From an uncultured Spirochaetales bacterium (GTDB lineage: Bacteria > Spirochaetota > Spirochaetia > Sphaerochaetales > Sphaerochaetaceae), in contig CAMZGJ010000012.1 in assembly GCA_947306375.1 (NCBI GenBank), positions 1 to 14,201 on the forward strand: a DNA stretch of 14,201 nt, in the 5' to 3' direction. The position numbers and the translations under genes are program-made. A model generated the notes under the pieces. It ran no database searches, was not told the origin of the DNA, and saw only the letters and a program-made list of their open reading frames with translations. Shown piece after piece: positions 7,457 through 14,130 of this stretch (position 1 is its first letter; each line of letters begins with the position of its first letter).

Positions 7457-7840
7457 GTGTTTCAGGTATTCATTCTGTCGGAAATATACATGCTTGTCTC
7501 AGCCGCCATTCTGCTTGCAGACAGGTACGGCGTGCACATGATACTCCTCATCAACATAAGGAGTTTTTACCTGGACGGCAGAAAGAGACAGATTCTGTTT
7601 CCTGTTGCGGGGCTTCTTCTGACTGCGGGGCTTCTGTTCTTCCCGGTTTCTCCGGGTCCCATAATTCTGGGAGACCTGCTTCCGGCTGTTACGGTGCTGA
7701 TATTGGTCTTCAATTTCACCGTGGTGCTGGCAAGCGGAGACAGGGTTACATCTGCGGCTCTGAAGAACCGCCTTCTGGGCACTTTTGCCCTTATAACGGC
7801 CTGTCTGCACTTCCTTTTCCCCTCCATAGTTCTCATTTAA
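7457..7840 (+). CDS. Small membrane protein of unknown function upstream of glgA
   Basis: A 127-residue very hydrophobic protein that I do not recognise. About four membrane segments can be drawn: residues 3-21, 46-63, 71-91 and 106-125, joined by short basic loops (FYLDGRKRQ at 37-45, GDRVTSAALKNR at 94-105). There is no signal cleavage site and no catalytic motif. The start is a GTG at 7457, six bases after a -10-like TATCAT and without a Shine-Dalgarno. An alternative is the ATG at 7490, which would trim the first helix and has only a weak GGA upstream. It ends 48 bp before glgA on the same strand, so co-transcription with the glycogen genes is possible, but a functional link is inference only. 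Divergent from thiB. That it is coding is supported by hydrophobic organisation and by the otherwise empty gap. Confidence 0.7.
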   Translation: MFQVFILSEIYMLVSAAILLADRYGVHMILLINIRSFYLDGRKRQILFPVAGLLLTAGLLFFPVSPGPIILGDLLPAVTVLILVFNFTVVLASGDRVTSAALKNRLLGTFALITACLHFLFPSIVLI

Positions 7841-7853
7841 TCAATTATTTTCC

Positions 7854-7881
7854 TTGTTATTTGCGGAATCTAAGTCATAAT
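7854..7881 (+). promoter_or_regulatory. Possible glgA promoter
   Basis: TTGTTA (7854-7859), 16 bp spacer, CATAAT (7876-7881). Seven bases separate the -10 from the GTG at 7889, giving a predicted leaderless glgA transcript in addition to any read-through from the upstream gene. The match is moderate. Confidence 0.4.
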
Positions 7882-7888
7882 TGAGAAT

Positions 7889-9313
7889 GTGAAAATATTA
7901 ATGATATCCAGTGAAGCCGTACCGTTTGCCAAATCAGGCGGTCTGGCTGATGTTGTCGGCGCTCTCACTCCCGTCCTGAAGAAGGCGGGGCATGATGCAA
8001 GAATAGTAATGCCTGCATACAACACAAAACCGGCGGATGCCGGGGAAGAGGTGTGCAGTTTTGAAGTTCCCATGCTGGGTCGCAGCGAGAAGGTTGAGAT
8101 CAGGGCAAAGAAAGAGAAAGGTACCCTGTATTACTTTGTCTGCCACCCCTATTTCTGTGAGAGAAAGGGAATCTACGGCGATACCAGTTTTGAGCCGTAT
8201 TCAGATAATTTCGAACGCTTCTCCATGTTCTGCAAGGCATCCATCATTATGTGCCGGGAAATGGGCTGGAAGCCGGACGTGTTCCACTGTCATGACTGGA
8301 CAGCCGGTCTTGTACCTTACTTCCTGGACAGGGAAGGCGCGTTCTTCAAGGACTGCAAGAGCGTCTTTACAATCCACAACCTGGCCTACCAGGGAACCTT
8401 CTCCAGAATGGACTGGCTCCTGTGTGCCGAACGCCCCAATGAAAAATGCTTCAGGGACGGACGCGTGAACATGCTTCAGACAGGACTTGTCTTCAGCGAT
8501 TTCATAACCACCGTCAGCCCCACCTATGCAAAGGAGATTCAGACCTCCCAGCAGGGCTGCGGACTTGAAGACATACTCATCAAGCGCAAAAAATACCTCA
8601 AGGGTATTGTAAACGGAATAGACATAAAGGATTGGAATCCCCAGAAGGATGCCCTTATTCCCTATCACTTCACAATGAAGAACCTTTCCGGAAAGGCAAA
8701 ACTGAAGGCGGAAATCCAGAAGGAGTTCAACCTTCCCATTGCCCCTAAGGTACCTCTTTTTGCAATGATAAGCCGTCTTGCCAGTCAGAAGGGCTTTGAT
8801 GCCCTCCTGCCGGTGCTTGACAGGATTCTCAAAGAGAACAGACTGCAGTTCGTCATTGTAGGAACCGGAGATTCCTATCTTGAGAAGAATCTTCTGGAGA
8901 TTGCCAAGTTCAATGAGAACCTGAGCGTGAACATAATGTTCTCAAACAAGGCCGCACACCTTATTGAGGCCGGGTCTGACTTCTTCCTCATGCCCAGCCG
9001 CTATGAACCGTGCGGTCTGAACCAGCTTTATTCCCTCAGATACGGAACAATCCCCATTGCAAGAAGGACCGGCGGACTTGCCGATACCATTATAGATATA
9101 GGGGAGTTCCCCCGCGAGGGCACCGGCCTTCTCTTTGACGACCTTACGTCCGATGAGATTGAAAGGCAGATCAGAAGGGCCGTTGAACTGTACAACCGCC
9201 CGGACTTCGGGAACATGATATACAGGGCTATGAATCAGGATTTCTCATGGGAGAGTTCTGCAGAGGAATACCTGGGTGTTTATAAAAAAATCACAGTTAA
9301 AAAAAGGAGTTAA
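7889..9313 (+). CDS. glgA: Glycogen synthase (ADP-glucose type, GT5)
   Basis: Transfers glucose from ADP-glucose to the non-reducing end of a growing alpha-1,4-glucan in the cytoplasm. At 474 residues it has the normal bacterial length. The N-terminal MKILMISSEAVPFAKSGGLADV is diagnostic; K15 in the KSGGL loop corresponds to the ADP-glucose binding lysine of E. coli GlgA. CHDWTAGLVP lies at 134-143, NGID at 242-245, SRLASQKGFD at 295-304, and the GT-B C-terminal signature PSRYEPCGLNQLYSL at 369-383 with E373, followed by TGGLADT at 394-400. The start is GTG, forced because the overlapping ATG at 7887 runs straight into TGA, and no Shine-Dalgarno is visible. glgC follows after six bases, and its AAGGAG site lies in the last glgA codons. 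Confidence 0.97.
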   Translation: MKILMISSEAVPFAKSGGLADVVGALTPVLKKAGHDARIVMPAYNTKPADAGEEVCSFEVPMLGRSEKVEIRAKKEKGTLYYFVCHPYFCERKGIYGDTSFEPYSDNFERFSMFCKASIIMCREMGWKPDVFHCHDWTAGLVPYFLDREGAFFKDCKSVFTIHNLAYQGTFSRMDWLLCAERPNEKCFRDGRVNMLQTGLVFSDFITTVSPTYAKEIQTSQQGCGLEDILIKRKKYLKGIVNGIDIKDWNPQKDALIPYHFTMKNLSGKAKLKAEIQKEFNLPIAPKVPLFAMISRLASQKGFDALLPVLDRILKENRLQFVIVGTGDSYLEKNLLEIAKFNENLSVNIMFSNKAAHLIEAGSDFFLMPSRYEPCGLNQLYSLRYGTIPIARRTGGLADTIIDIGEFPREGTGLLFDDLTSDEIERQIRRAVELYNRPDFGNMIYRAMNQDFSWESSAEEYLGVYKKITVKKRS

Positions 9314-9319
9314 AGGAAC

Positions 9320-10618
9320 ATGGCAAAAAGAAAAGACAGAGTTCTTGCAATAATTCTCGGAGGAGGAAAAGGAACCAGACTTTATCCTCTTACAAAAGAC
9401 AGGGCAAAACCCGCAGTACCTATTGCCGGTAAGTGCCGTTTGGTTGACATTCCTATTTCAAACTGTATAAACAGCGGTTTCAACAAGATTTACCTGCTGA
9501 CACAGTTCAACTCGGCATCACTGCACAACCACATTGCAAACACCTATGTGTTTGACCAGTTCTCAAAGGGTTTTGTAGAAATCCTCTCGGCAGAGCAGAC
9601 AAATACAAGCACATCATGGTTCCAGGGCACTGCAGACGCCGTAAGAAAGAACCTCAAGCACTTCAACGATCAGGAAGCTGACTACTATATCATCCTTTCC
9701 GGTGACCAGCTTTACAGGATGGACTTCAAGAAGATGCTGGACCGCCACAAGGAAACCGGTGCGGACCTGACAATTGCTGCAAAGCCCATCTCAAGAAGAG
9801 AGGCCACAGGCCTTGGAATTATGGCCACAGATGCAGACGGCATGATTACAAAGTTCTATGAGAAGCCGGCAATTGACCTTGATATCTCAGAGTACAAGGT
9901 AAACAAGAAGTACCTGGAGTCTTCTCTCAACGTGAAGGCCAATGAGTCCAATGAATACCTTGCTTCCATGGGTATCTACATCTTCTCCGCAGCGGCAATG
10001 CATGAGGCACTGGCCGGAAACGAGACGGACTTCGGTAAGGAGATTATTCCCGGCCTGCTGGGAAAGAAGCGCCTTGCATCCTTCCTGTTCAATGATTTCT
10101 GGGAAGACATTGGAACAATCAAGGCTTTCTATGACACTCACCTTGATCTGACAACAGTCAAGCCGCAGTTCAACTTCTATGATGAGGACATGCCCATCTA
10201 TGCAGAACGCCGCTTCCTGCCTGCTTCAAAGATCAACTTCTGCAACATTTCAAGCTCACTTGTAGCAGAGGGTTCAATCATTACAAACGCCTACATTGTG
10301 AACTCAATCGTAGGTGTCCGCACAATTATTGAAAGCGGTGCATCTCTTGACGGTGTATATGTAATGGGTTCCACATATTACGAATCAGAAGCCGAAAAAG
10401 AGGAGAATGCAAGAAAGGGTATTCCCAGCATAGGAATTGGCAAGGCTTCCGTAATACGCAGAACCATCATAGATGCCAACGCAAGAATAGGTGAGGGCTG
10501 CAGAATAGGTATTGATGACATTCCCAGACCGGAGTGCGACTGCGATAACTATTCAATCCATGACGGAATTATTGTCATTCACAAGAATGCACTTATTCCC
10601 AACGGAACAATTCTTTAA
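9320..10618 (+). CDS. glgC: Glucose-1-phosphate adenylyltransferase, plant/cyanobacterial type
   Basis: Makes ADP-glucose from glucose-1-phosphate and ATP, the committed step of glycogen synthesis and substrate source for GlgA next door. 432 residues: the nucleotidyltransferase loop GGGKGTRLYPLT is at 14-25, then KPAVPIAGKCRLVDIPISNC, WFQGTADAV (100-108), SGDQLYRMD (127-135), EKP (181-183) and DFWEDIGTI (259-267). A left-handed beta-helix made of I-x-x-A/G-type hexapeptides fills about 310 to the C-terminus. Phrases such as LTQFNSASL and the 430-residue length fit the cyanobacterial/plant branch rather than the enterobacterial one; this family is usually tetrameric and allosteric. The ribosome binding site AAGGAG is at 9304-9309. 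A strong terminator follows about 40 bp after the stop. Confidence 0.96.
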   Translation: MAKRKDRVLAIILGGGKGTRLYPLTKDRAKPAVPIAGKCRLVDIPISNCINSGFNKIYLLTQFNSASLHNHIANTYVFDQFSKGFVEILSAEQTNTSTSWFQGTADAVRKNLKHFNDQEADYYIILSGDQLYRMDFKKMLDRHKETGADLTIAAKPISRREATGLGIMATDADGMITKFYEKPAIDLDISEYKVNKKYLESSLNVKANESNEYLASMGIYIFSAAAMHEALAGNETDFGKEIIPGLLGKKRLASFLFNDFWEDIGTIKAFYDTHLDLTTVKPQFNFYDEDMPIYAERRFLPASKINFCNISSSLVAEGSIITNAYIVNSIVGVRTIIESGASLDGVYVMGSTYYESEAEKEENARKGIPSIGIGKASVIRRTIIDANARIGEGCRIGIDDIPRPECDCDNYSIHDGIIVIHKNALIPNGTIL

Positions 10619-10657
10619 GAAAAACCATCCTTTTACAGGGAGAGTATGGGAAAACCT

Positions 10658-10697
10658 GACTGCGGTGCCTTACGGTGCCGCAGTCTTCTTTTTATTT
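10658..10697 (+). terminator. Intrinsic terminator after glgC, perhaps bidirectional
   Basis: GACTGCGG...CCGCAGTC arms extended by two wobble and two C-G pairs form a 12-bp stem (10658-10685) with loop TTAC, followed by TTCTTTTTATTT (10686-10697). It ends the glgA-glgC unit. The convergent trxB stop codon (10692-10694) lies inside the T tract. On the minus strand the hairpin is followed by AGGTTTTCC, a weaker U run, so it may also end the trxB transcript. Confidence 0.9.
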
Positions 10698-11609
10698 AAG
10701 TGAATCAATGTACTCGCTTGCATAGTGGGCGGCAATTGCGCCGTCCGAGGCAGCGGTTACTATCTGTCTGAACGGAGTGTTGCGCACATCTCCCACTGCA
10801 AATATTCCCTTTACGGAGGTCTTCATAGTTGCATCCGTGACAATATAGCCTGCACTGTCCTTTTCACACATGGGAACAATGTCTGATTTGGGCTCCATGC
10901 CTACAAAGACAAAGACTCCGTCAAAGTCCTCCGTGTACTCCTCATTTGTGTCCTTGTTGAGGAAAGTTACGGAAGAAACCTTGCCGTCAGTTCCGTTAAT
11001 ACTGACAACATTCTGATTCATTTTGAATTTTGCCTTTGTTGCCTTGAGCTTGTTGACAACACCGGCCTGGGCACGGAAGGCATCTCTTCTGTGGCAGACA
11101 GTAACATCATCGGAAAGCTTTGAAAGGTAGATTGCCTCCTGAATTGCGCTGTCTCCGCCTCCGCAGACAAGAATCTTCTTTCCCTTGAAGAAGGGGCCGT
11201 CACATGTGGCGCAGTAGCTCACTCCGTGTCCTGTAAGCTGCTCTTCTCCGGGAACTCCCAGAACCTTGTGCTTTGCTCCCGTTGCTATGATAAGAGCCTT
11301 TGCCGTTACGGATGAGGAGAAGAGGTTGAGCTTGAATTCTGCGTCAGAAGTCTGCTCAATGCTCTGAACCTGGTCATAGATTACCTCACATCCGAACTTC
11401 TCTGCCTGCTCCTCAAACTTCTGAGCCAATTCAAAACCTAATATCTGACCGAGTCCGGGATAATTTTCAATCTCGTCAATAATCATGGTCTGGCCACCGC
11501 AGGACATCTCCTCAACAATAGCGGTTTTTCTTCCCGCTCTTGCGCTGTACTGGCCTGCCGCAAGTCCGCCAGGGCCTCCGCCAACAATCAGAACATCATA
11601 ATCAGCCAT
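10692..11609 (-). CDS. trxB: Thioredoxin reductase (NADPH)
   Basis: FAD flavoenzyme that passes electrons from NADPH to thioredoxin in the cytoplasm; 305 residues, the usual low-molecular-weight bacterial form. The FAD-binding loop GGGPGGLAAG is at about 10-19, the redox-active CATC at 133-136, the NADPH-binding GGGDSAIQEA at 150-159, HRRDAFRA at 173-180 (the arginines that select NADPH over NADH in E. coli TrxB), and the C-terminal FAD motif GIFAVGDVRN at 268-277. The frame is open to an ATG at 11651, but I use the ATG at 11609: homology starts with MADYDVLIVGG and AAAGGAG (11616-11622) lies six bases upstream. The first codons overlap the tsaB stop by 8 bp. It is the last gene of the operon. 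Confidence 0.97.
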   Translation of the reverse strand: MADYDVLIVGGGPGGLAAGQYSARAGRKTAIVEEMSCGGQTMIIDEIENYPGLGQILGFELAQKFEEQAEKFGCEVIYDQVQSIEQTSDAEFKLNLFSSSVTAKALIIATGAKHKVLGVPGEEQLTGHGVSYCATCDGPFFKGKKILVCGGGDSAIQEAIYLSKLSDDVTVCHRRDAFRAQAGVVNKLKATKAKFKMNQNVVSINGTDGKVSSVTFLNKDTNEEYTEDFDGVFVFVGMEPKSDIVPMCEKDSAGYIVTDATMKTSVKGIFAVGDVRNTPFRQIVTAASDGAIAAHYASEYIDSLK

Positions 11610-12312
11610 TCTTCTCTCCTTTCTCTTTTTCCTCCAGAGCAATCTCGGCATCGCTCTTTCTCAGATAGACAGGGCCCTGTCCAATGTCATCGGCTCCCTG
11701 CCTCTCAAACTTCTCAAGACCAAGCTCAATAAGCGCGGTTCCGGGTGAAACCGTCTCATAACACTGTGTTGTTATCTCCTTATCCTGACAGCAGGCTGCC
11801 AGAACGGGAGCAAAAATGTTCTTATCCGGTCCGGTCACAAGTATTCTTTCATAAGGGGCAAGGGCCTGAATCAGGTCCTCGGCATTGCCGTCTATATCTT
11901 CCTTAATCCTTGAGCAAATGCCTTCACGGCACTCAAAGACTCCCAGGTAGAACTTGTTCTTGCGTGCATCTATTACGGATACAACGGCTCCGTCAAAATC
12001 AAGGATGCATTTTGCGTGGTATTCAAGAGTTGAAACTGAGGCCACCGGTTTTCCCAGTCCGAAGGCAAGGCCCTTTACCGCAGCCATTCCTATCCTGAGT
12101 CCTGTAAACGAACCCGGGCCCTTTGTGCAGATAAAAAGATCCAGATCCTGAATCTTTATTCCTGCATCGGAGCAAAGCTCCGTTATGGAGGGCATAATAA
12201 TTTCCGAGTGCTTCATTCCCTGGGGCTGTTTGCTCAGTTCCTCAAACCCCGTGGCTGTTCTTACAGCCAGAGTCAGTGTGCTTGATGCCGTATCAACTGC
12301 AAGTATGTTCAT
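11602..12312 (-). CDS. tsaB: tRNA t6A-modification complex subunit TsaB (YeaZ)
   Basis: Non-catalytic partner of TsaD in adding threonylcarbamoyl to A37 of ANN-decoding tRNAs; it bridges TsaD and TsaE. 236 residues with the ASKHA-fold opening MNILAVDTASSTLTLAV, QGMKHSEIIMPSI at 31-43, and the family signature GPGSFTGLRIG at 65-75 followed by KGLAFGLGKPV. The tail (about 215-236) is lysine/glutamate rich. The ATG overlaps the tsaE stop as ATGA, and the end overlaps trxB by 8 bp, so translation of the operon is coupled. tsaD and tsaC are not in the window and must lie elsewhere if the pathway is complete. Confidence 0.95.
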   Translation of the reverse strand: MNILAVDTASSTLTLAVRTATGFEELSKQPQGMKHSEIIMPSITELCSDAGIKIQDLDLFICTKGPGSFTGLRIGMAAVKGLAFGLGKPVASVSTLEYHAKCILDFDGAVVSVIDARKNKFYLGVFECREGICSRIKEDIDGNAEDLIQALAPYERILVTGPDKNIFAPVLAACCQDKEITTQCYETVSPGTALIELGLEKFERQGADDIGQGPVYLRKSDAEIALEEKEKGEKNG

Positions 12313-12737
12313 AGCTTAATACCGCCTTCCACCGTCACGGTGCGGCTTTTGTCCTCATTAATCCTTATCTGAACAAAGACAGTGTCCTTTGGAAGAATCT
12401 CATCAATTACCTCAGACCATTCAATGAGGCAGATACCGCCTGAGTAAAGCATATCCTCACCGCCTGTCATCTGAAAGTCTTCCACACTTGTGATTCTGTA
12501 CAGATCCATGTGGTAGAGATGCATTCTGCCCTCATACTCCTGAATCAGGGTGAATGTGGGACTTACAATTGCCTCCTGTATGCCAAGTTCCCTGGCAGCA
12601 CCCCTTGCAAAGACGGTTTTTCCCGCCCCAAGGCTTCCCCTGAGGGAAATTACTGCATTGGGAGTGCAGGCAGAGACAACTTTCCTGCCCAGATTCTCCA
12701 TGTCCTCTTCAGTTCTGCATTCAAAAGTGTATGTCAT
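12309..12737 (-). CDS. tsaE: tRNA t6A-modification ATPase TsaE (YjeE)
   Basis: P-loop ATPase that binds the TsaB-TsaD dimer and resets it during t6A synthesis. 142 residues, normal length. Walker A GSLGAGKT is at 34-41, the switch-like SPTFTLIQEY at 59-68, HMDLYR at 76-81 and the conserved IEWSE at 105-109. The start at 12737 overlaps the stop of the TPR gene as ATGA, and its own stop overlaps tsaB the same way. tsaE directly followed by tsaB is a common bacterial arrangement, which supports both calls. Confidence 0.96.
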   Translation of the reverse strand: MTYTFECRTEEDMENLGRKVVSACTPNAVISLRGSLGAGKTVFARGAARELGIQEAIVSPTFTLIQEYEGRMHLYHMDLYRITSVEDFQMTGGEDMLYSGGICLIEWSEVIDEILPKDTVFVQIRINEDKSRTVTVEGGIKL

Positions 12738-13906
12738 ACTTCCTCGTGACCGGCCTCATGGAGCTTTCTTATCTCCTCGTCGGACCTGACTTCCTCGCTT
12801 ATCTGAGAGTCCACCTTGTCCCCGGTCTTCTCCTCATACTGCTTGATTATGTACTTGAGCTGGGGGTCTTCCGGGTCCTGAATGCGGGCCTTTTCAATCA
12901 TCTCACGGCTGAGAGAATACTCACCGTCTGAGAGATAGAGGAAGGCAAGGTTTGTCATGTAAATGACATTCTCCTCATCAAGATCCACGGCAATCTGAAG
13001 ATAACTCTTTGCAAGTTCAATATTTCCGCTTTCACGGGCGCAGATTGAGAGCTCATTGTAGACCTCTGCGTTGTTGCCGTCCAGCCTCAGACTTTCCAGA
13101 AGATCTTTCTGAGCAGAGTCAAAATCCTCAAGCACCCTGTGTGCCCATCCTCTTATGAAGTAGGCCTCCCAGGAGGGCTTTTCAGATGCAAGGTAGCTGT
13201 TCATCTCCTTAAGAGCCTCTTCCGGCTGCCCCATCATCATCTTGTCATAGGCATAGAGAACACGGTTCTGACTGTCCAGCATGCCGTTCATCTTCTCAAG
13301 GTTCTTCTTTGCAGCCCTTACTGCATCCCCGTCCTTGGAAAGCTCAACAAACTTTGCAAGATTGTCACGGGCGTTTTCAACATCACCGTGGCGCAGGTGG
13401 TATGCAGAAAGCTCGGAATACACCGGAGCGTAGTCCGGATGAAGCTCCTGGCACTTTGAAAGCACGTTCATAATCTTGTCATCATACATGTCCGCCTGTG
13501 CATCCAGACCCTTCTTGTGAAGGTCCACGGTCATCTGAGCGTACAGTACGGCAAGATTCACAAAACTCTCCGGCGCTCTGGTGAGGCGGCACACGGCCAG
13601 CATAAGCTCCTCCGCAAACACATAGTCCCCGGCCTTTGACTTGGCAACGGAGGCCAGGTTCAGTTCCCGCGCGGCATCAGGCTGCATCTGGAGAAGCAGC
13701 TTGCAGTAGTAATCCGCATTCTCATTGTCCGGGTCATGCGCAATAACGCGAATCAGCCCTGCGGCGATATCCTGAAGACTTATGTCCTCAGCCTTCTTAC
13801 CCTCATCCATCTGGACGGGGAGGGGAATGTTGCTTTTCAGTACAAATTCCCCGATCTTCCTGTTATCAGGTATGTTGATGAACTTAACGTTATCCAATTT
13901 GTCCAT
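12734..13906 (-). CDS. TPR-repeat protein heading the tsaE-tsaB-trxB operon
   Basis: A 390-residue, acidic, soluble protein with no signal peptide or membrane segment. Tetratricopeptide-like helix pairs cover roughly 85-360. The clearest are 243-276 (WEAYFIRGWAHRVLEDFDSA...), 277-310 (NAEVYNELSICARESGNIELA...) and 311-345 (NVIYMTNLAFLYLSDGEYSL...), each with the alternating W/Y, G/A and A pattern; earlier ones near 112-150 and 158-190 are weaker. TPR proteins are protein-protein scaffolds; no enzymatic domain is visible and the partner is unknown. The N-terminal 1-40 and the charged tail 360-390 are outside the repeats. The ATG at 13906 has no Shine-Dalgarno and lies seven bases after a TATATT. 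It overlaps tsaE by 4 bp, so it is co-translated with t6A genes, but a role in tRNA modification is speculative. Confidence 0.85.
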   Translation of the reverse strand: MDKLDNVKFINIPDNRKIGEFVLKSNIPLPVQMDEGKKAEDISLQDIAAGLIRVIAHDPDNENADYYCKLLLQMQPDAARELNLASVAKSKAGDYVFAEELMLAVCRLTRAPESFVNLAVLYAQMTVDLHKKGLDAQADMYDDKIMNVLSKCQELHPDYAPVYSELSAYHLRHGDVENARDNLAKFVELSKDGDAVRAAKKNLEKMNGMLDSQNRVLYAYDKMMMGQPEEALKEMNSYLASEKPSWEAYFIRGWAHRVLEDFDSAQKDLLESLRLDGNNAEVYNELSICARESGNIELAKSYLQIAVDLDEENVIYMTNLAFLYLSDGEYSLSREMIEKARIQDPEDPQLKYIIKQYEEKTGDKVDSQISEEVRSDEEIRKLHEAGHEEV

Positions 13907-13913
13907 GCATCTA

Positions 13914-13919
13914 AATATA
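13914..13919 (-). promoter_or_regulatory. Possible -10 element of the TPR-tsaE-tsaB-trxB operon
   Basis: TATATT on the minus strand, seven bases before the ATG at 13906. No good -35 exists at 16-18 bp; that position holds the T run of the terminator at 13932-13959. If used, the mRNA would start at or next to the ATG. Confidence 0.35.
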
Positions 13920-13931
13920 ATGAAAGAGAGT

Positions 13932-13959
13932 AAAAAAAAACAGAGCCCCGCGCCCTGTT
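13932..13959 (-). terminator. Minus-strand intrinsic terminator upstream of the TPR gene
   Basis: On the minus strand AACAGGGC and GCTCTGTT form an 8-bp stem (one G-U pair) around a five-base loop, followed by seven more T (13938-13932). It would stop minus-strand transcripts arriving from the right just before the TPR operon. It could insulate the operon or end a short transcript from 13960-14085. Confidence 0.75.
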
Positions 13960-14084
13960 ACAGCTTATTACCGGTTGAGGTTTTCAATTCTCATATCCTC
14001 AAACAGCAGTTGTATTTTTCATATTTTCACCACCAACTACACTTATGGTGTGTTTTCTGGAGGAAATCAATAAAAACATGAAAC
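13960..14084. other. Intergenic stretch between two minus-strand terminators
   Basis: No convincing gene. On the minus strand it holds two tiny start-to-stop frames (MKNTTAV and MRIENLNR), the first preceded by GGTGGTG and the second by GAGG, and a weak CACCA...TGGTG hairpin near 14031-14050. On the minus strand TTGATT, 17 bp and CATAAG could be a weak promoter for a short RNA ending at the 13932-13959 terminator. Nothing here is firm. Confidence 0.3.
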
Positions 14085-14115
14085 AAAAAAGAAGTCTTCC
14101 TAATGAAAGACTCCT
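14085..14115 (-). terminator. Minus-strand intrinsic terminator after the right-edge gene
   Basis: On the minus strand AGGAGTCTT (14115-14107) pairs with AAGACTTCT (14098-14090), nine pairs with one G-U, closing an eight-base loop. TTTTT then G then TTT follows. It lies 15 bases past the TAG at 14131-14133, the expected place for the terminator of the gene entering from the right. Confidence 0.75.
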
Positions 14116-14130
14116 GCGAGAAATAAAGGG

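Noticed and set aside
7841..7888. Possible terminator between the membrane protein gene and glgA
   Set aside because: The gap is AT-rich but has no stem with more than a few pairs; promoter-like elements explain it better.
8201..8668. 155-codon frame antisense to glgA
   Set aside because: Shadow of glgA, which is complete and conserved in this stretch.
11610..11651. Upstream ATG for trxB at 11651 (14 extra residues)
   Set aside because: It lies inside tsaB, encodes a basic tail unlike TrxB, and the Shine-Dalgarno AAAGGAG serves the ATG at 11609.
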